From Advenella kashmirensis WT001 (GTDB taxonomy: Bacteria > Pseudomonadota > Gammaproteobacteria > Burkholderiales > Burkholderiaceae_B), in the NCBI RefSeq assembly GCF_000219915.2, contig NC_017964.1, positions 4,301,996 to 4,365,995 on the forward strand: DNA of 64,000 bases. The letters run 5' to 3'. Position numbers and translations under genes: made by a program. The notes under the pieces were generated by a model. That model saw nothing but the letters and a program-made list of their open reading frames with translations. It did no database searches and had not been told where the DNA came from. Every line of letters begins with the position of its first letter. Position 1 is the first letter of the stretch. Positions 18,410-28,324 of this stretch are shown piece after piece.

Positions 18410-18524
18410 TTACTTCGTGATTTTGGCAACCACGCCGGCGCCGACGGTACGGCCATTAAGCCGGTAATTGGGCGGTACCTACGTTTACGTGTGGTTTGGT
18501 ACGTTCAAACTTACCTTTTGCCAT
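18410..18524 (-). pseudogene. tuf: elongation factor Tu gene reduced to its two ends
   Basis: Starting at the ATG at 18524 with AGGAG ahead, 17 codons encode MAKGKFERTKPHVNVGT, the exact EF-Tu start. After about 20 unrelated bases containing a stop, the frame resumes with GRTVGAGVVAKITK and a TAA at 18410, the exact EF-Tu end. About 1.08 kb of the expected 1.19 kb gene is missing. EF-Tu is normally encoded twice in near-identical copies, and assemblers often fail there, so a collapsed repeat is more likely than a real deletion. It lies between tRNA-Thr and tRNA-Trp, the usual tufB place. Confidence 0.9.
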
Positions 18525-18570
18525 TACCGACTCCTGAAGATTGGGGCTGGATAAATAATTAAAACGCTTG

Positions 18571-18645
<75 letters not shown>

Positions 18646-18724
18646 AAATTCTTTCTAACAACTTGTCCCGGCCATATAAAAATTAACGTACATATGGCCT
18701 GGACAAAAGGAAACCGGTGCGGGA

Positions 18725-18797
18725 TGGAGCGGGTGAAGGGAATCGAACCTCATCATCAGCTTGGAAGGCTGTTGCACTACCATTGTGCTACACCCGC
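18725..18797 (-). tRNA. tRNA-Gly (TCC anticodon)
   Basis: A compact cloverleaf with encoded CCA. The acceptor GCGGGTG pairs with CACCCGC, the anticodon loop reads CTTCCAAG and the T arm has GGTTCGATTCC. It is part of the tRNA-Tyr, Gly, Thr cluster leading into tuf. Confidence 0.93.
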
Positions 18798-18984
18798 AGG
18801 ATCCTGAAACGTTCCTGCATTCGCAATTTGTTATTGTTGAGGCGGTACTATTCGTATCCCAGTATCACCACTGTTACAGCAGGAGGGTGACCGGTTGCGG
18901 CAGATGCATAACTGCAAATCTGGGCAAATCACTCACTCCGGCAGCCAATGACTAACAAAAGCCTTCACAAAGAACAAATTCGGC

Positions 18985-19070
18985 TGGTGGTGGAGGTTGG
19001 ATTCGAACCAACGTAGGCGTAAGCCAACAGATTTACAGTCTGCCCCCTTTAGCCACTCGGGCACTCCACC
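18985..19070 (-). tRNA. tRNA-Tyr (GTA anticodon)
   Basis: 86 bases with a long variable arm (class II), encoded CCA, acceptor GGTGGAG paired with CTCCACC, anticodon loop CTGTAAATC and T arm GGTTCGAATCC. It is the first gene of the minus-strand tRNA-tuf-secE cluster. Confidence 0.95.
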
Positions 19071-19210
19071 AAGAGAACTACGGATTATGTAGTACTTGAG
19101 ATTGGCTGTCAAGTACTAATTATCATCACAGCGATGATTAACCCGATTTACAGCAATTTTTTACCAAACTGTCGGAAAATTGCCGCAACCGGGCAACGAA
19201 ACGGGCTTGT

Positions 19211-20217
19211 TCAACTTTCCAGAACATTGTTCAAACCCTGCTTTTCCAGTAGCGAGTTCAGGTGTTCCCAGCCATGGAAATCGATCAGCAGCTGGCCCTT
19301 GTCCTTGCTGCCCATTTTCAGGCTGACGCGGGTGCCAGATGGTCCGAGAGGGCCTCTTCAAGACGTTCCACATCCCGATTCACCGCTTTGGGCTTGGGCT
19401 GCGCCTTGCTCTGCCCTGCGCTGTTGACCAGCCTCTCGGTTTCACGAACGGACAGCTGGCGTGCCACGACCTGGTTGGCCAGAATGATCTGGGTTGCCGA
19501 ATCTACGGCCAGCAAGGCTCGTGCATGGCCCATGTCAAGCTGACCCTGCAGCAGGAAGTTCTGGACTGGCTGCGCCAGATTCAACAGACGCAGCAGATTG
19601 CTGGTCAGCGAGCGGGAACGACCAATTGCCTGGGCTGCCTGCTCATGGGTGAACTGAAAGTCGTCGATCAGCCGTTTTACGCCCTGGGCTTCTTCCAACG
19701 GGTTCAGGTCTTCACGCTGAATATTCTCGATCAGCGCCATGACAGCCGCATTTTCGTCTGCCACCTCGCGCACCAGCACCGGCACTTCAGCAAGGCCGGC
19801 CAGTTTGGCCGCCCGAAAGCGCCGTTCGCCGGCGATAATTTCGTATTTCTCCGGCTGGTCACCGACTATCGGGCGAATCAGGATTGGCTGCATGATGCCC
19901 TGGCTGCGTACCGACTCGGCCAGTTCGTTCAGGGCCGCCTCGTCCATTTGCGTCCGTGGCTGGTACTTACCGGCACGAATCTGGTTCAATGGCACGCTTG
20001 AGGGCAATTCCGGGCCCTTTTTCTCGTCCCGGGACAAATCCTCGATGACATTGATATCGTTACCCAACAGCGCAGACAAGCCGCGGCCCAGGCCCTTGGC
20101 TTTCTTGGCCGCTGCTGGCGCTGCCCTGGATACCGTTTTTGCAGCCGATTTTGCGGGCGATTTGCTAGTGCTTTTGGCTGCGGTTTTGCCGGCCGTTTTC
20201 GATGACGCTGTTGCCAT
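19211..20217 (-). CDS. parB: chromosome-partitioning protein ParB, one frameshift as read
   Basis: The protein opens with a Lys/Ala/Ser-rich tail of about 40 residues and then the ParA-contact motif KGLGRGLSALLG. The CTPase and parS-binding core follows (QPRTQMDEAALNELAESVRS, YEIIAGERRFRAAKLAGL, ENIQREDLNPLEEAQG) with the helix-turn-helix THEQAAQAIGRSRSLTSNLL. Near 19335 one base is missing in GGCACC. Restoring it gives SDHLGTRVSLKMGSKDKGQL through HLNSLLEKQGLNNVLES and a stop at 19211, the normal C-terminal dimerisation domain. ParB loads on the parS sites found at 23.7 kb. It lies 18 bases after parA. Confidence 0.94.
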
Positions 20218-20235
20218 GATTTCCTCTGTTATTCC

Positions 20236-21025
20236 TTATCCATTGCTTTGACGCGCTTGATGACTTCGGCTCCGAATTCCCGATAGGCCTTGGCCCCGCG
20301 CGACGACTTATCGTACAGCACACCGGGCACGCCATGGCTGGGGCTTCCGCCAGCCGCACATTGCGCGGCACGACAGCTTTGAACACATTGTCGCCAAAGT
20401 GCTCCATGAGCTGTTCCGATACCTGCTGCTGCAATGTCACGCGAGAATCATACATCACGCGCAGTAGCCAGATCATTTTCAGATCCGGGTTAATGTTCTT
20501 GTGCACCCGCTTGATGGTGTTGACCAGGTCCGAGAGCCCCTCCAGCGCAAAATACTCGCACTGCATCGGAATGATGACGCCATTGGAGCAGGCCAACCCG
20601 TTCAGGGTCAGCAGTGACAACGTAGGCGGACAATCGATTAGAACGAAATCATAATCACTCGCGACCTGGGCAATCGCATTTTTCAGCTGATGCTCACGAT
20701 TTTCCAGTTCGAAAAGATCGAAGTCTGCGCCCGACAGCTCACGGTTGCCGGGCAAGACATCGTAGCCGCCGGTTTCCGAGCGTACACGTACATCAGCGAT
20801 CGTGGCTTCACCGATCAGCACCTGATAAATGTTTAAGCTTAAACTATTTTTATCAATGCCGCTGCCCATGGTTGCATTGCCCTGCGGATCCAGGTCCACC
20901 AGCAACACCCGTTTTTTGTGTAACGCCAGACTGGCAGCCAGATTAATTGCCGTCGTCGTTTTACCTACCCCCCCCTTCTGGTTTGCAATACAGAATACGC
21001 GAGGTGATTTTATTTCATTTGTCAT
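20236..21025 (-). CDS. parA: chromosome-partitioning ATPase ParA, one frameshift as read
   Basis: The deviant Walker A is clear (residues about 11-25, IANQKGGVGKTTTAINL), as are LLVDLDPQGNATMGSGID and the later DFVLIDCPPTLSLLTLNGL. Near 20341 a base is missing in the run of C within the codons for EAPSHG. Restoring it yields VPGVLYDKSSRGAKAYREFG and the end VIKRVKAMDKE at a TAA at 20236, about 262 residues. ParA/Soj binds the nucleoid and moves ParB-parS complexes. The start overlaps the end of rsmG by 11 bases, so the two are coupled. Confidence 0.94.
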
Positions 21026-21696
21026 ATTTTCCTACTTGCTGCAACCATACAAGACAACGCTCGGCATCCAGTTCCGGCACATTCAGTTTCTGAACCTGCG
21101 CAACCGACCACGCGCCCTTTTCTTCCAGCTGTGACACCTCTTCTGATGCCAACCGCCCTTTCATTGCTACCAGGTGCCCGTGGCTCCCTACATGCATGCC
21201 GGACCAGTCACTGAAATCCACCAGTGAAGCAAACGCCCGTGAAATAACCAGGTCGGCCTGCGCCGGCGGCTTTCGTTCAATACGGATATGCTCGGATACC
21301 AGATTCGGCAACTTGAGTACGCCTGCAGCCTGCCGGATAAACGCCGTTTTCTTTTCGACGGCATCTACGCAGCACACCTGCCAGTCAGTCCTCATTATAG
21401 CCAAGACTGCCCCCGGCAAACCACCACCGGAGCCCACGTCCAGTACGGAAATTGTCCGCCCTGTAGCAAACTTGTCACCCAGGGGACCAATCACTGACAA
21501 GCTGTCAAAAACATGCTGAATCAGCACCTTGTCCGGGTCCCTCAGGGCCGTCAGGTTATATACTTTATTCCAACGCAGCAACTGATCCTGATAGCCGATC
21601 AACTGCTGGATCTGGCCATCGGTAATGGACAGTCTCCAGGCTGGCGGCTGCTCTTGCTATCCGGTCATGCCGCCCTGCTCTCTCATGCTCGTTCAT
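21015..21696 (-). CDS. rsmG: 16S rRNA (guanine-527-N7)-methyltransferase RsmG, one frameshift as read
   Basis: Residues from LIGYQDQLLRWNKVYNLTAL on are in frame to the stop, with the SAM-binding motif VLDVGSGGGLPGAVLAI and VISRAFASLVDF. The N-terminus is in another frame: an ATG at 21696, preceded by AGGTGG and only 10 bases after the mnmG stop, gives MNEHERAGRHDRIARAAASL before an extra base near 21632, after which ELSITDGQIQQ continues. The repaired protein is 226 residues. The next internal ATG would remove part of the fold, so the upstream start is preferred. RsmG methylates G527 of 16S rRNA. Confidence 0.9.
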
Positions 21697-21706
21697 GCCC
21701 ACCTGC

Positions 21707-23644
21707 TCATTCTTCGGCCGTGATGGGTGCTGTTTTGCGCAACGTCTTTGCCGACAGCTGCAAACGTTTCAGGTGGATTAGCAAAATGGAAATAGCGGCC
21801 GGGGTGACCCCTGAAATTCTGCGCGCCTGACCAACAGTCTCGGGGCGCGCATCTTTCAGCTTCTGCCGCACTTCAAATGACAGGCTGGCCACCGAGTCAT
21901 AGTCCAGGTCGGCAGGAATTTTCTGTTCTTCAAGATGGCTCTGGCGTGTCACTTCTTCCTGCTGGCGCGCTATATAGCCAGCGTACTTCACCTGTATTTC
22001 AACCTGTTCTTTGACCGCATCGGACAAAACATCAACAGGCGCCAGCACCGAACCATCTTCGGTGGCTGCAGTCGTTAGCGTGGCATACGTCACGGATGGA
22101 CGCTTCAACAAATCAGCAAGCGAATAATCCCGCTCCAATAGCGTACCCAGAAGCTTTTCGGATGTATCATTATTGAATGTCCGGGGTGATACGCGGGTAC
22201 CGGCAAGTCTGGAAATTTCCCGTTGAACCGCATCACGCTTATTACTGAAGAAGTCCCAACGTGCATCGTCGACCAGTCCTAACTGTCGCCCCATTTCTGT
22301 TAAACGAAAATCTGCATTATCTTCACGCAGGCTTAGTCTATATTCTGCCCGCGAGGTAAACATTCGATACGGCTCGGTCACGCCTCGCGTCACCAGATCG
22401 TCTACCAATACACCCAGATACGCTTCATCTCGTTTCGGCGTCCAGGACTCAAGCCTTTCGCCTGTCGGGACGCATTAAGCCCCGCAAGCAAACCTTGAGC
22501 CGCAGCTTCTTCGTAGCCAGTAGTACCATTTATTTGACCCGCGAAGAACAGACCGGAAATCACTTTTGTTTCCAGACTGCGTTTGAGTCCACGTGGATCA
22601 AAATAGTCATATTCAATGGCATAACCTGGGCGCAGCACGTGGGCGCGCTCCAGACCCGGCAGAGTGTGAATCAGTTCCAGCTGCACATCAAAGGGCAAAC
22701 TGGTCGAAATCCCATTAGGATAGATTTCATTCGTCAGCAAACCCTCTGGTTCCAGAAATATCTGGTGAGAGTCTTTGTCAGCAAAGCGATTTATTTTATC
22801 TTCGATAGATGGACAATACCTGGGCCCTATCCCGTCAATTACACCCGTATACATGGGCGATCGATCCAGCCCATTTCTGATAATATCGTGCGTTCGGCTA
22901 TTGGTATGTGTAATCCAGCAAGACACCTGGCGTGGATGCATCTGCACCGACCCCATATAGGAAAATACCGGCATAGGGTCTGTATCGCCAGGTTGCTCTT
23001 CCAATTTACCGAAATCAATACTACGGGCATCTATACGTGGTGGCGTGCCGGTCTTAAGTCGCCCTTGTGGGAGATTCATTTCCTTAAGACGCTGACCAAG
23101 ACTAATAGCTGGAGGATCCCCCGCCCTGCCCGCAGAATAATTATTCAATCCCACGTGAATCAGGCCGTTCAGGAAGGTCCCGGCAGTCAACACAACTGTT
23201 TTTGAACGAAATACCACCCCAATTTGTTCTTGCGCCAACTACCCTATCCCCTTCAAGAACAAGATCATCCACCGCTTGTTGAAACAACCATAAATTCTCC
23301 TGGTTTTCCAGCCGAGAACGGATCGCCTGCTTATACAACACCCGATCAGCCTGCACACGCGTTGCTCTTACTGCCGGGCCTTTTGAACTATTCAATATTC
23401 TGAATTGAATCCCCGCCTCGTCGGCAGCAATGGCCATCGCACCACCCAAAGCGTCAATCTCTTTAACCAAATGTCCCTTCCCTATTCCACCAATGGACGG
23501 ATTGCAGGACATCTGCCCCAAGGTTTCAATATTATGGGTTAACAAGAGGGTTTTGGATCCGGAGCGCGCAGCGGCAAGCGCCGCTTCAGTACCGGCGTGA
23601 CCTCCACCAACAACAATGACGTCAAATTCGTCTGGGTAGTTCAT
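21707..23644 (-). CDS. mnmG: tRNA uridine 5-carboxymethylaminomethyl modification enzyme MnmG, two frameshifts as read
   Basis: The start [20 protein letters not shown] at 23644 carries the FAD dinucleotide motif, followed by [20 protein letters not shown]. Frame breaks near 23233 (in VVGA-QIGVVF) and near 22425 (in [15 protein letters not shown]) split it into three pieces. Adding one base at each gives a protein of about 645 residues, including [34 protein letters not shown] and [18 protein letters not shown]. MnmG with MnmE modifies U34 of several tRNAs. It is the first gene of mnmG-rsmG-parA-parB, transcribed away from the parS/DnaA-box region. Confidence 0.94.
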
Positions 23645-23674
23645 TTTGTTCTTTCAATCGTAGGAATAGCGAAA

Positions 23675-23690
23675 TGTTCCACGTGGAACA
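23675..23690. promoter_or_regulatory. parS: parS centromere site 1
   Basis: The perfect 16-bp palindrome TGTTCCACGTGGAACA, the canonical ParB-binding sequence. It lies 31 bases upstream of the mnmG start. Confidence 0.95.
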
Positions 23691-23754
23691 TTAAAAGGCG
23701 TTTTATGGAAATGCTATTTTAAACGCAATAGCACATAAAAGATATTATCTAAAT

Positions 23755-23770
23755 TGTTCCACGTGGAACA
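23755..23770. promoter_or_regulatory. parS: parS centromere site 2
   Basis: A second perfect TGTTCCACGTGGAACA, 80 bases from the first, immediately followed (2 bases) by a consensus DnaA box in reverse orientation at 23773-23781. Confidence 0.95.
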
Positions 23771-23909
23771 ATTGTGGATAAGTATGTTGATAACACGGTG
23801 AATATGCTGTGAATATATAGGTATTGTTTGTGTATAAGATCATCAACATTCAGGCATAATAAGAATTATAGCCCTGTTGATAAAATTAATACAGTAAGAG
23901 ACGCAAAAA

Positions 23910-25085
23910 GTGAATACAAGCATTTCATCAAAACTTCCCGCTGTTGGAACCACAATTTTTACCGTTATGACCAAAATGGCGGCCGATTTTAAGGCAACAA
24001 ACCTTGGTCAAGGCTTTCCGGACTTCGATCCAGACCCAAAACTCATTGATCTGGTTACCCAGGCAATGAAAACCGGCCACAATCAATACCCCTATATGCC
24101 TGGTGACCAGCAGTTGCGCAGCAACATCGCAAAAAAGGTCGCAACACTCTATGGCCACCAATATGACGAAAACACCGAAGTGACCGTTACAAGTGGTGCA
24201 ACCGAAGCGCTAATGGCAGCAATTCTCGCTGTGGTTAATTCCGGAGATGAAGTTATTGTGCTGGAACCAAGCTACGACTCTTACGTACCCGCAATCCGTC
24301 TTGCTGGCGGAGTCCCTGTTTTTGTACCGCTGGTGGCTCCGAAAGGGGGGCAAAGCAGTTATTCAGTGGATTGGGACAGGGTAGGGGAGGCGATCACCTC
24401 CAAAACCAGATTAATAATATTGAATTTTCCCCACAATCCTACGGGAATCACCCTGGCTGACTGCGATCTGGATGCACTGGAAACCATAATTGCTGACACA
24501 AACGTGCTTTTGCTGGCAGACGAGGTCTATGAACACATCGTTTTTGATGGAAAACCGTTTCTAAGTCTCAGTACGCGTCCCGCTCTGGCTGCTCGGACTT
24601 TTCATATCTCTTCATTTGGGAAAACCTATCACACGACCGGCTGGAAAATAGGGTATTGCTGCGCGCCAGCGAGCTTGACTGCTGAATTACGAAAAGTACA
24701 TCAGTTCATGGTGTTTACAGTGAGTTCTCCCATGCAGGTAGCGTTGGGCATTTACACAGCAGACCCGTCTACTTATCTTAATTTGCCCGCTTTTTACCAG
24801 GAAAAGCACGATTTTCTCTATGAAGGTCTGAAAAACACTCGATTTAAACCAATACGTAGTCAGGGAACGTTTTTCCTATTGGCAGATTATTCAGAAATTT
24901 CGCAGGACAAGGAACTTGCTTTTGCAAAGTGGTTAACCCAGGAAAAGAAAGTGACTGTCATTCCAGTGTCTGCTTTTTACCGTAATCCTGATGATATTGA
25001 ATCAAATCATAAGCTGGTTCGTTTCTGTTTTGCAAAAAAACAGCAAACCCTGGAACAGGCACTTTCGGTGCTTAAGCACCTCTAG
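23910..25085 (+). CDS. PLP-dependent aminotransferase, methionine aminotransferase (YbdL) type
   Basis: 391 residues, intact, class I fold. Visible are the N-terminal substrate motif TNLGQGFPDFDPDP, TSGATEALMAAILAVV, the PLP-phosphate and ring contacts NFPHNPTG and ADEVYEHIVFDG, the Schiff-base lysine region SSFGKTYHTTGWKIGYCCAP, and the C-terminal arginine region LVRFCFAKK. The QGFPDF start and TGWKIGY signature are shared with YbdL and kynurenine aminotransferase III-like enzymes, which use methionine and aromatic amino acids. It sits between two DnaA-box clusters, transcribed away from mnmG. Confidence 0.88.
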   Translation: MNTSISSKLPAVGTTIFTVMTKMAADFKATNLGQGFPDFDPDPKLIDLVTQAMKTGHNQYPYMPGDQQLRSNIAKKVATLYGHQYDENTEVTVTSGATEALMAAILAVVNSGDEVIVLEPSYDSYVPAIRLAGGVPVFVPLVAPKGGQSSYSVDWDRVGEAITSKTRLIILNFPHNPTGITLADCDLDALETIIADTNVLLLADEVYEHIVFDGKPFLSLSTRPALAARTFHISSFGKTYHTTGWKIGYCCAPASLTAELRKVHQFMVFTVSSPMQVALGIYTADPSTYLNLPAFYQEKHDFLYEGLKNTRFKPIRSQGTFFLLADYSEISQDKELAFAKWLTQEKKVTVIPVSAFYRNPDDIESNHKLVRFCFAKKQQTLEQALSVLKHL

Positions 25086-26159
25086 TTATTAATCTGTTTG
25101 AATATATAAAAGATTAAGAGATAGATACTCTGTGGATATGTTGAAACGAATGAATTTACGCCAATATTCATGGACTTAGCGGGAAATTTGCTTGGTGAAT
25201 ACCGGGCTTTTGTCCGGTGTATAAAAATGAACAACTTTGTCACCTCGCAGTTTCCCGCTATTTATCAAGTTTTGATACAGAAGTTATTCACAATATCGCT
25301 CCCAGAGCTTATCCACAGGCCAAAATCGAACAAAAACACGGATTTGGACGCCTTTTATCTGGTTTCTATATGCCATTGTGCCGACCAACGTGGCATGGAT
25401 AGGAAATTCTGCCCTGGAGATCGGGGTAGGGCAGAACCGTCGCAGGCGTAGTTATCGCGGAAATATTGGCGGAGGTTAGGATCTCCGAAAGCGATTTGCG
25501 TTGTTACGGGAGGGGCAAGGAACGGGCGAACAGGACCGGATTTTGAAAAAGATGAGTACGGAAAGACTGATTTAAGGGACGGCCGACATTGGGAGTCTGC
25601 TGACCTCAGCGGTAACCAGATACGCTCACTGCTGGTCCTATGGCCGTAGCAGGGCAGGGCATCTGCATATTTTTGCCGTTGGTTATGTTGATAATCCTTC
25701 AAAAAATGCAGGCAATAGCACGCCGGATAGGCGCATGCAGAGCGCTATTTGCGGAAGAACCAGCGCAGTTTGCTTAAAAAGAGGGTATGCAACGAAACTA
25801 GCGCTGCACTGCACGGGAGAACAGGTAAGGATGTAGTAAATTTTCCGAATAAAAGGATCTGACACCTCTCAGGGAGAGCGTAATACCTCGTTTTTATCGT
25901 TGTTTTTCGGAGCTCTTTCGGTCCGGCCACGGCATATTCCACACTCTTTGGTCATTAACAGGAACTTCGTGAATAAGACGTTTCTATCGTTGTAGACACT
26001 AATTGCATTTTCCCAATAGCTTCAATCACGTTGTTCACAATTCCTGCTTATAATTCGAGATAGTCTGGCGCGGTCGCAAATTGTGCCGCGACGCAGCAAT
26101 ATCCAGGCCCCAGTTGACGGGACCGCATCCGTTTTCAATCAGGCGATAGAGGAGCAAAG
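25086..26159. other. long gene-free stretch with a second DnaA-box cluster
   Basis: No reading frame here has recognisable protein content. The first 240 bases are AT-rich and hold DnaA boxes: TTATTCACA (25284-25292) and TTATCCACA (25309-25317) match the consensus, and TGTGGATAT (25131-25139) has one mismatch. The rest (25.4-26.15 kb) has higher GC and only short frames without motifs. With 23645-23909 it frames the aminotransferase gene with origin-like sequence. Confidence 0.5.
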
Positions 26160-26578
26160 ATGGCCTACGATAGTCAGAATATTTCGCGAAAATTCTCCGG
26201 GCAGAGGCACCGTCGTTCAAAATATATGAAGACGAGAAGACCTATGCAATGATGGACATCATGCCGCAAACGCGGGGACACTTGCTTATTCTGACCAAGG
26301 AAGAGGCTGAAACGCTACTGGATTTGTCCGTAGAGGGTGCCCAGGCATGTGTTGCTACGGCAAAAAAAATCGCGCCAGCGCTGCTGGAAGTAACCAAAGC
26401 GGATGGCTTTATCCTGTCGCAGTTCAATAACGAAATTGCGGGTCAAACCGTTTACCATGTGCATTTTCATCTTGTTCCCCGATACATAGGGGAAAAAGTG
26501 GAACGTCACGGTCGTGTAAAAGGGGACATGGACGAGATCGCGGAACTTGCCAGGAAAATTGCCGCAGCCATCAAGTAA
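26160..26578 (+). CDS. HIT family nucleotide-binding hydrolase, one frameshift as read
   Basis: The ATG at 26160 has GAGGAGCA ahead and encodes MAYDSQNI. One T is missing in a T run near 26178; restoring it gives FAKILRAEAPSFKIYEDEKT, which joins the long frame YAMMDIMPQTRGHLLILTKE and FNNEIAGQTVYHVHFHLVPR. The last part holds the histidine triad HVHFH. The repaired length is 139 residues, as in HinT/Hit proteins that hydrolyse adenosine phosphoramidates. It is monocistronic, between the gene-free stretch and the convergent cardiolipin synthase gene. Confidence 0.9.
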
Positions 26579-26646
26579 ATTGTCCGGCCCGGGCGTTAAG
26601 TAATGAACGGGTCGGGGCGACGCCCTTTGGACAGACTTTGGGGTAT

Positions 26647-26690
26647 GGCGACAAAAACCATTACAAAAACCATTACAAAACCCATGACCC
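26647..26690. repeat. short tandem repeat
   Basis: The unit CCATTACAAAAA (12 bases) occurs two and a half to three times in a row between the convergent HIT and cardiolipin synthase genes. No function is evident. Confidence 0.7.
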
Positions 26691-26758
26691 GACACAGAAG
26701 ATCCGACCCGTCAAATATATGACCGCTACGAGTCATAAACACTCATAAGTTTTCACTA

Positions 26759-28312
26759 TTACAGCAGCCACTCAATAGGCAATAGTGATAGAAACCAGAC
26801 GACGGCGCGTTTGAGCAGGCCCGTTTCGGGTTCCGAATCGTAGCGGATCAGATTGCCGCTACGGTGTTCGAGCCAATACACATTTCCCGCTTCAGACAGC
26901 CGAACTTCGTAAGATGCTTTGATGATCTCGTTATCAAAATACTGTTCGATCTGCAATGCAAGGTTGGGGCTCTCGATGACAAATCCCATTTCTGTATTCA
27001 AATGGGTTGACCGGGGATCGAAATTGAACGAGCCGACAAATACGCGTTTATGATCAACAGCAAATGTTTTTGCATGAAGGCTGGATCCGGAACTGCCAAA
27101 AGGTCCCGCGCTTTCATTGCGTTTGTCGTTGGTCGACACACGCCGCAACTCGTAGAGCTCGACACCTGCGGCCAGGAGATCTTTACGGCGTTTGGCGTAA
27201 CCTGCATGGACGGCAGCAACGTCCGTGGCATCCAGTGAATTGGTCAAAACCCGCAACTTCACGCCGTTGTGCGCCATTTTTGTAAACACCTCGACGCCGG
27301 CGGCGGTAGGTACAAAATACGGGGATATCAAGTCAACATTACCGGTGGGGCGTCCGAGAATATCAGCCAGTTGATGGATCAGCAAGCTGTCTGACGTTGC
27401 CTTGCCCAGGCCTTTGGCAGGATCGTCGCTGACCATCCGAACATCGGCCCATTCGAAATTAAGATTACCCTTGAGCATTTTCGAGATAAATGGCGAGGTT
27501 CTGATCGCTTGCGTATATTGGGCAGCAGCGGGGGACCGTATCAAGCTCTCGGCCCTGGCTTTGAGCTGTGGCAGGATCGTGGCATCAACCTTTGGCAAGA
27601 TCAGGTTCACGGGATAAGATGACTTGCTTTCCCAATAACGATCGAAATCAACTGACACATCGCTGGCCGCCTTGCCGATAGCCAGAACATCCAGATCAGC
27701 AAACAAAACGGCTTCACCCGCCCCGAAGTACTCGTCACCCACATTGCGGCCACCAATAATCGTTGCCTGGTTGTCCGCGGTAAACGATTTGTTGTGCATG
27801 CGACGATTTGCGCGCATAAAATCGGTAACGAAGCCTATGGATTTGGGCCAGCGTACGATAAATGGATTGAACAGCCGAATTTCAATATTAGGATGGTTGT
27901 TAAGCGCAGCAAGCTCGTCATCCAGACCAGCGGTACCATTATCATCTAGCAGCAGGCGGACCCGAACGCCTCTGTTGGCCGCTGTGCGCAATTCTTCAAG
28001 AAGCAGGGTTCCTGTGATGTCGTCATGCCAGATGTAATATTGAATATCCAGTGTTTTTTGTGCGGCGCGCGCCAGCAGAGTGCGTGCGGCAAAGGCCTCC
28101 TGGGCGTCGGCCAGTGCATAAATACCGCTTTTGCCCGGATGCGCCACAACCAGGGGCAATATCGCCTGGCCCAAAGTGGTGTTGCTGGCCTGTGCTTGGC
28201 TCAGCGCCTTGCTGCTTGTTCGACCGTCCAGGGAAGGCAGGGAGCAGCCTGCCAGCAGGCAGGCGAGCACGCAAAGAAAGAAAGGTCTGGACAATGAAAG
28301 AATGCTGTTCAT
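26759..28312 (-). CDS. phospholipase D family lipoprotein, cardiolipin synthase ClsC-like
   Basis: 517 residues from the ATG at 28312, preferred over a GTG four codons upstream. The N-terminus is a lipoprotein signal with lipobox LLAGC near residue 25. Two HKD catalytic motifs are seen: HNKSFTADNQATIIGGRN and HAKTFAVDHKRVFVGSFN, plus QYYIWHDDITG and SPYFVPTAAGVEVF. This layout (single PLD-type protein, two HKD, about 500 residues, outer-side lipoprotein) resembles ClsC/YmdC, which makes cardiolipin from phosphatidylglycerol and phosphatidylethanolamine. The substrate is inferred; the frame is intact. Confidence 0.87.
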   Translation of the reverse strand: MNSILSLSRPFFLCVLACLLAGCSLPSLDGRTSSKALSQAQASNTTLGQAILPLVVAHPGKSGIYALADAQEAFAARTLLARAAQKTLDIQYYIWHDDITGTLLLEELRTAANRGVRVRLLLDDNGTAGLDDELAALNNHPNIEIRLFNPFIVRWPKSIGFVTDFMRANRRMHNKSFTADNQATIIGGRNVGDEYFGAGEAVLFADLDVLAIGKAASDVSVDFDRYWESKSSYPVNLILPKVDATILPQLKARAESLIRSPAAAQYTQAIRTSPFISKMLKGNLNFEWADVRMVSDDPAKGLGKATSDSLLIHQLADILGRPTGNVDLISPYFVPTAAGVEVFTKMAHNGVKLRVLTNSLDATDVAAVHAGYAKRRKDLLAAGVELYELRRVSTNDKRNESAGPFGSSGSSLHAKTFAVDHKRVFVGSFNFDPRSTHLNTEMGFVIESPNLALQIEQYFDNEIIKASYEVRLSEAGNVYWLEHRSGNLIRYDSEPETGLLKRAVVWFLSLLPIEWLL

Positions 28313-28324
28313 AAGGGACGACAC

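Larger units (their letters stand above)
23645..23909. other. oriC: candidate replication origin segment (left), parS and DnaA boxes
   Basis: This AT-rich gap between divergent mnmG and the aminotransferase gene holds two parS palindromes. It also has a consensus DnaA box in reverse (TGTGGATAA, 23773-23781), another fitting TTATNCACA in reverse (TGTGTATAA, 23829-23837) and two one-mismatch boxes (TGTTGATAA at 23785-23793 and 23875-23883). Flanking genes run away from it on both sides. A second cluster lies beyond the aminotransferase gene. No comparable box was seen in the rpmH upstream region at the right edge. Confidence 0.65.

Noticed and set aside
25355..25702. Minus-strand frame of 115 codons in the gap after the aminotransferase
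   Set aside because: Composition is unlike the neighbouring proteins, there is no motif and no convincing start; insufficient support for a gene.
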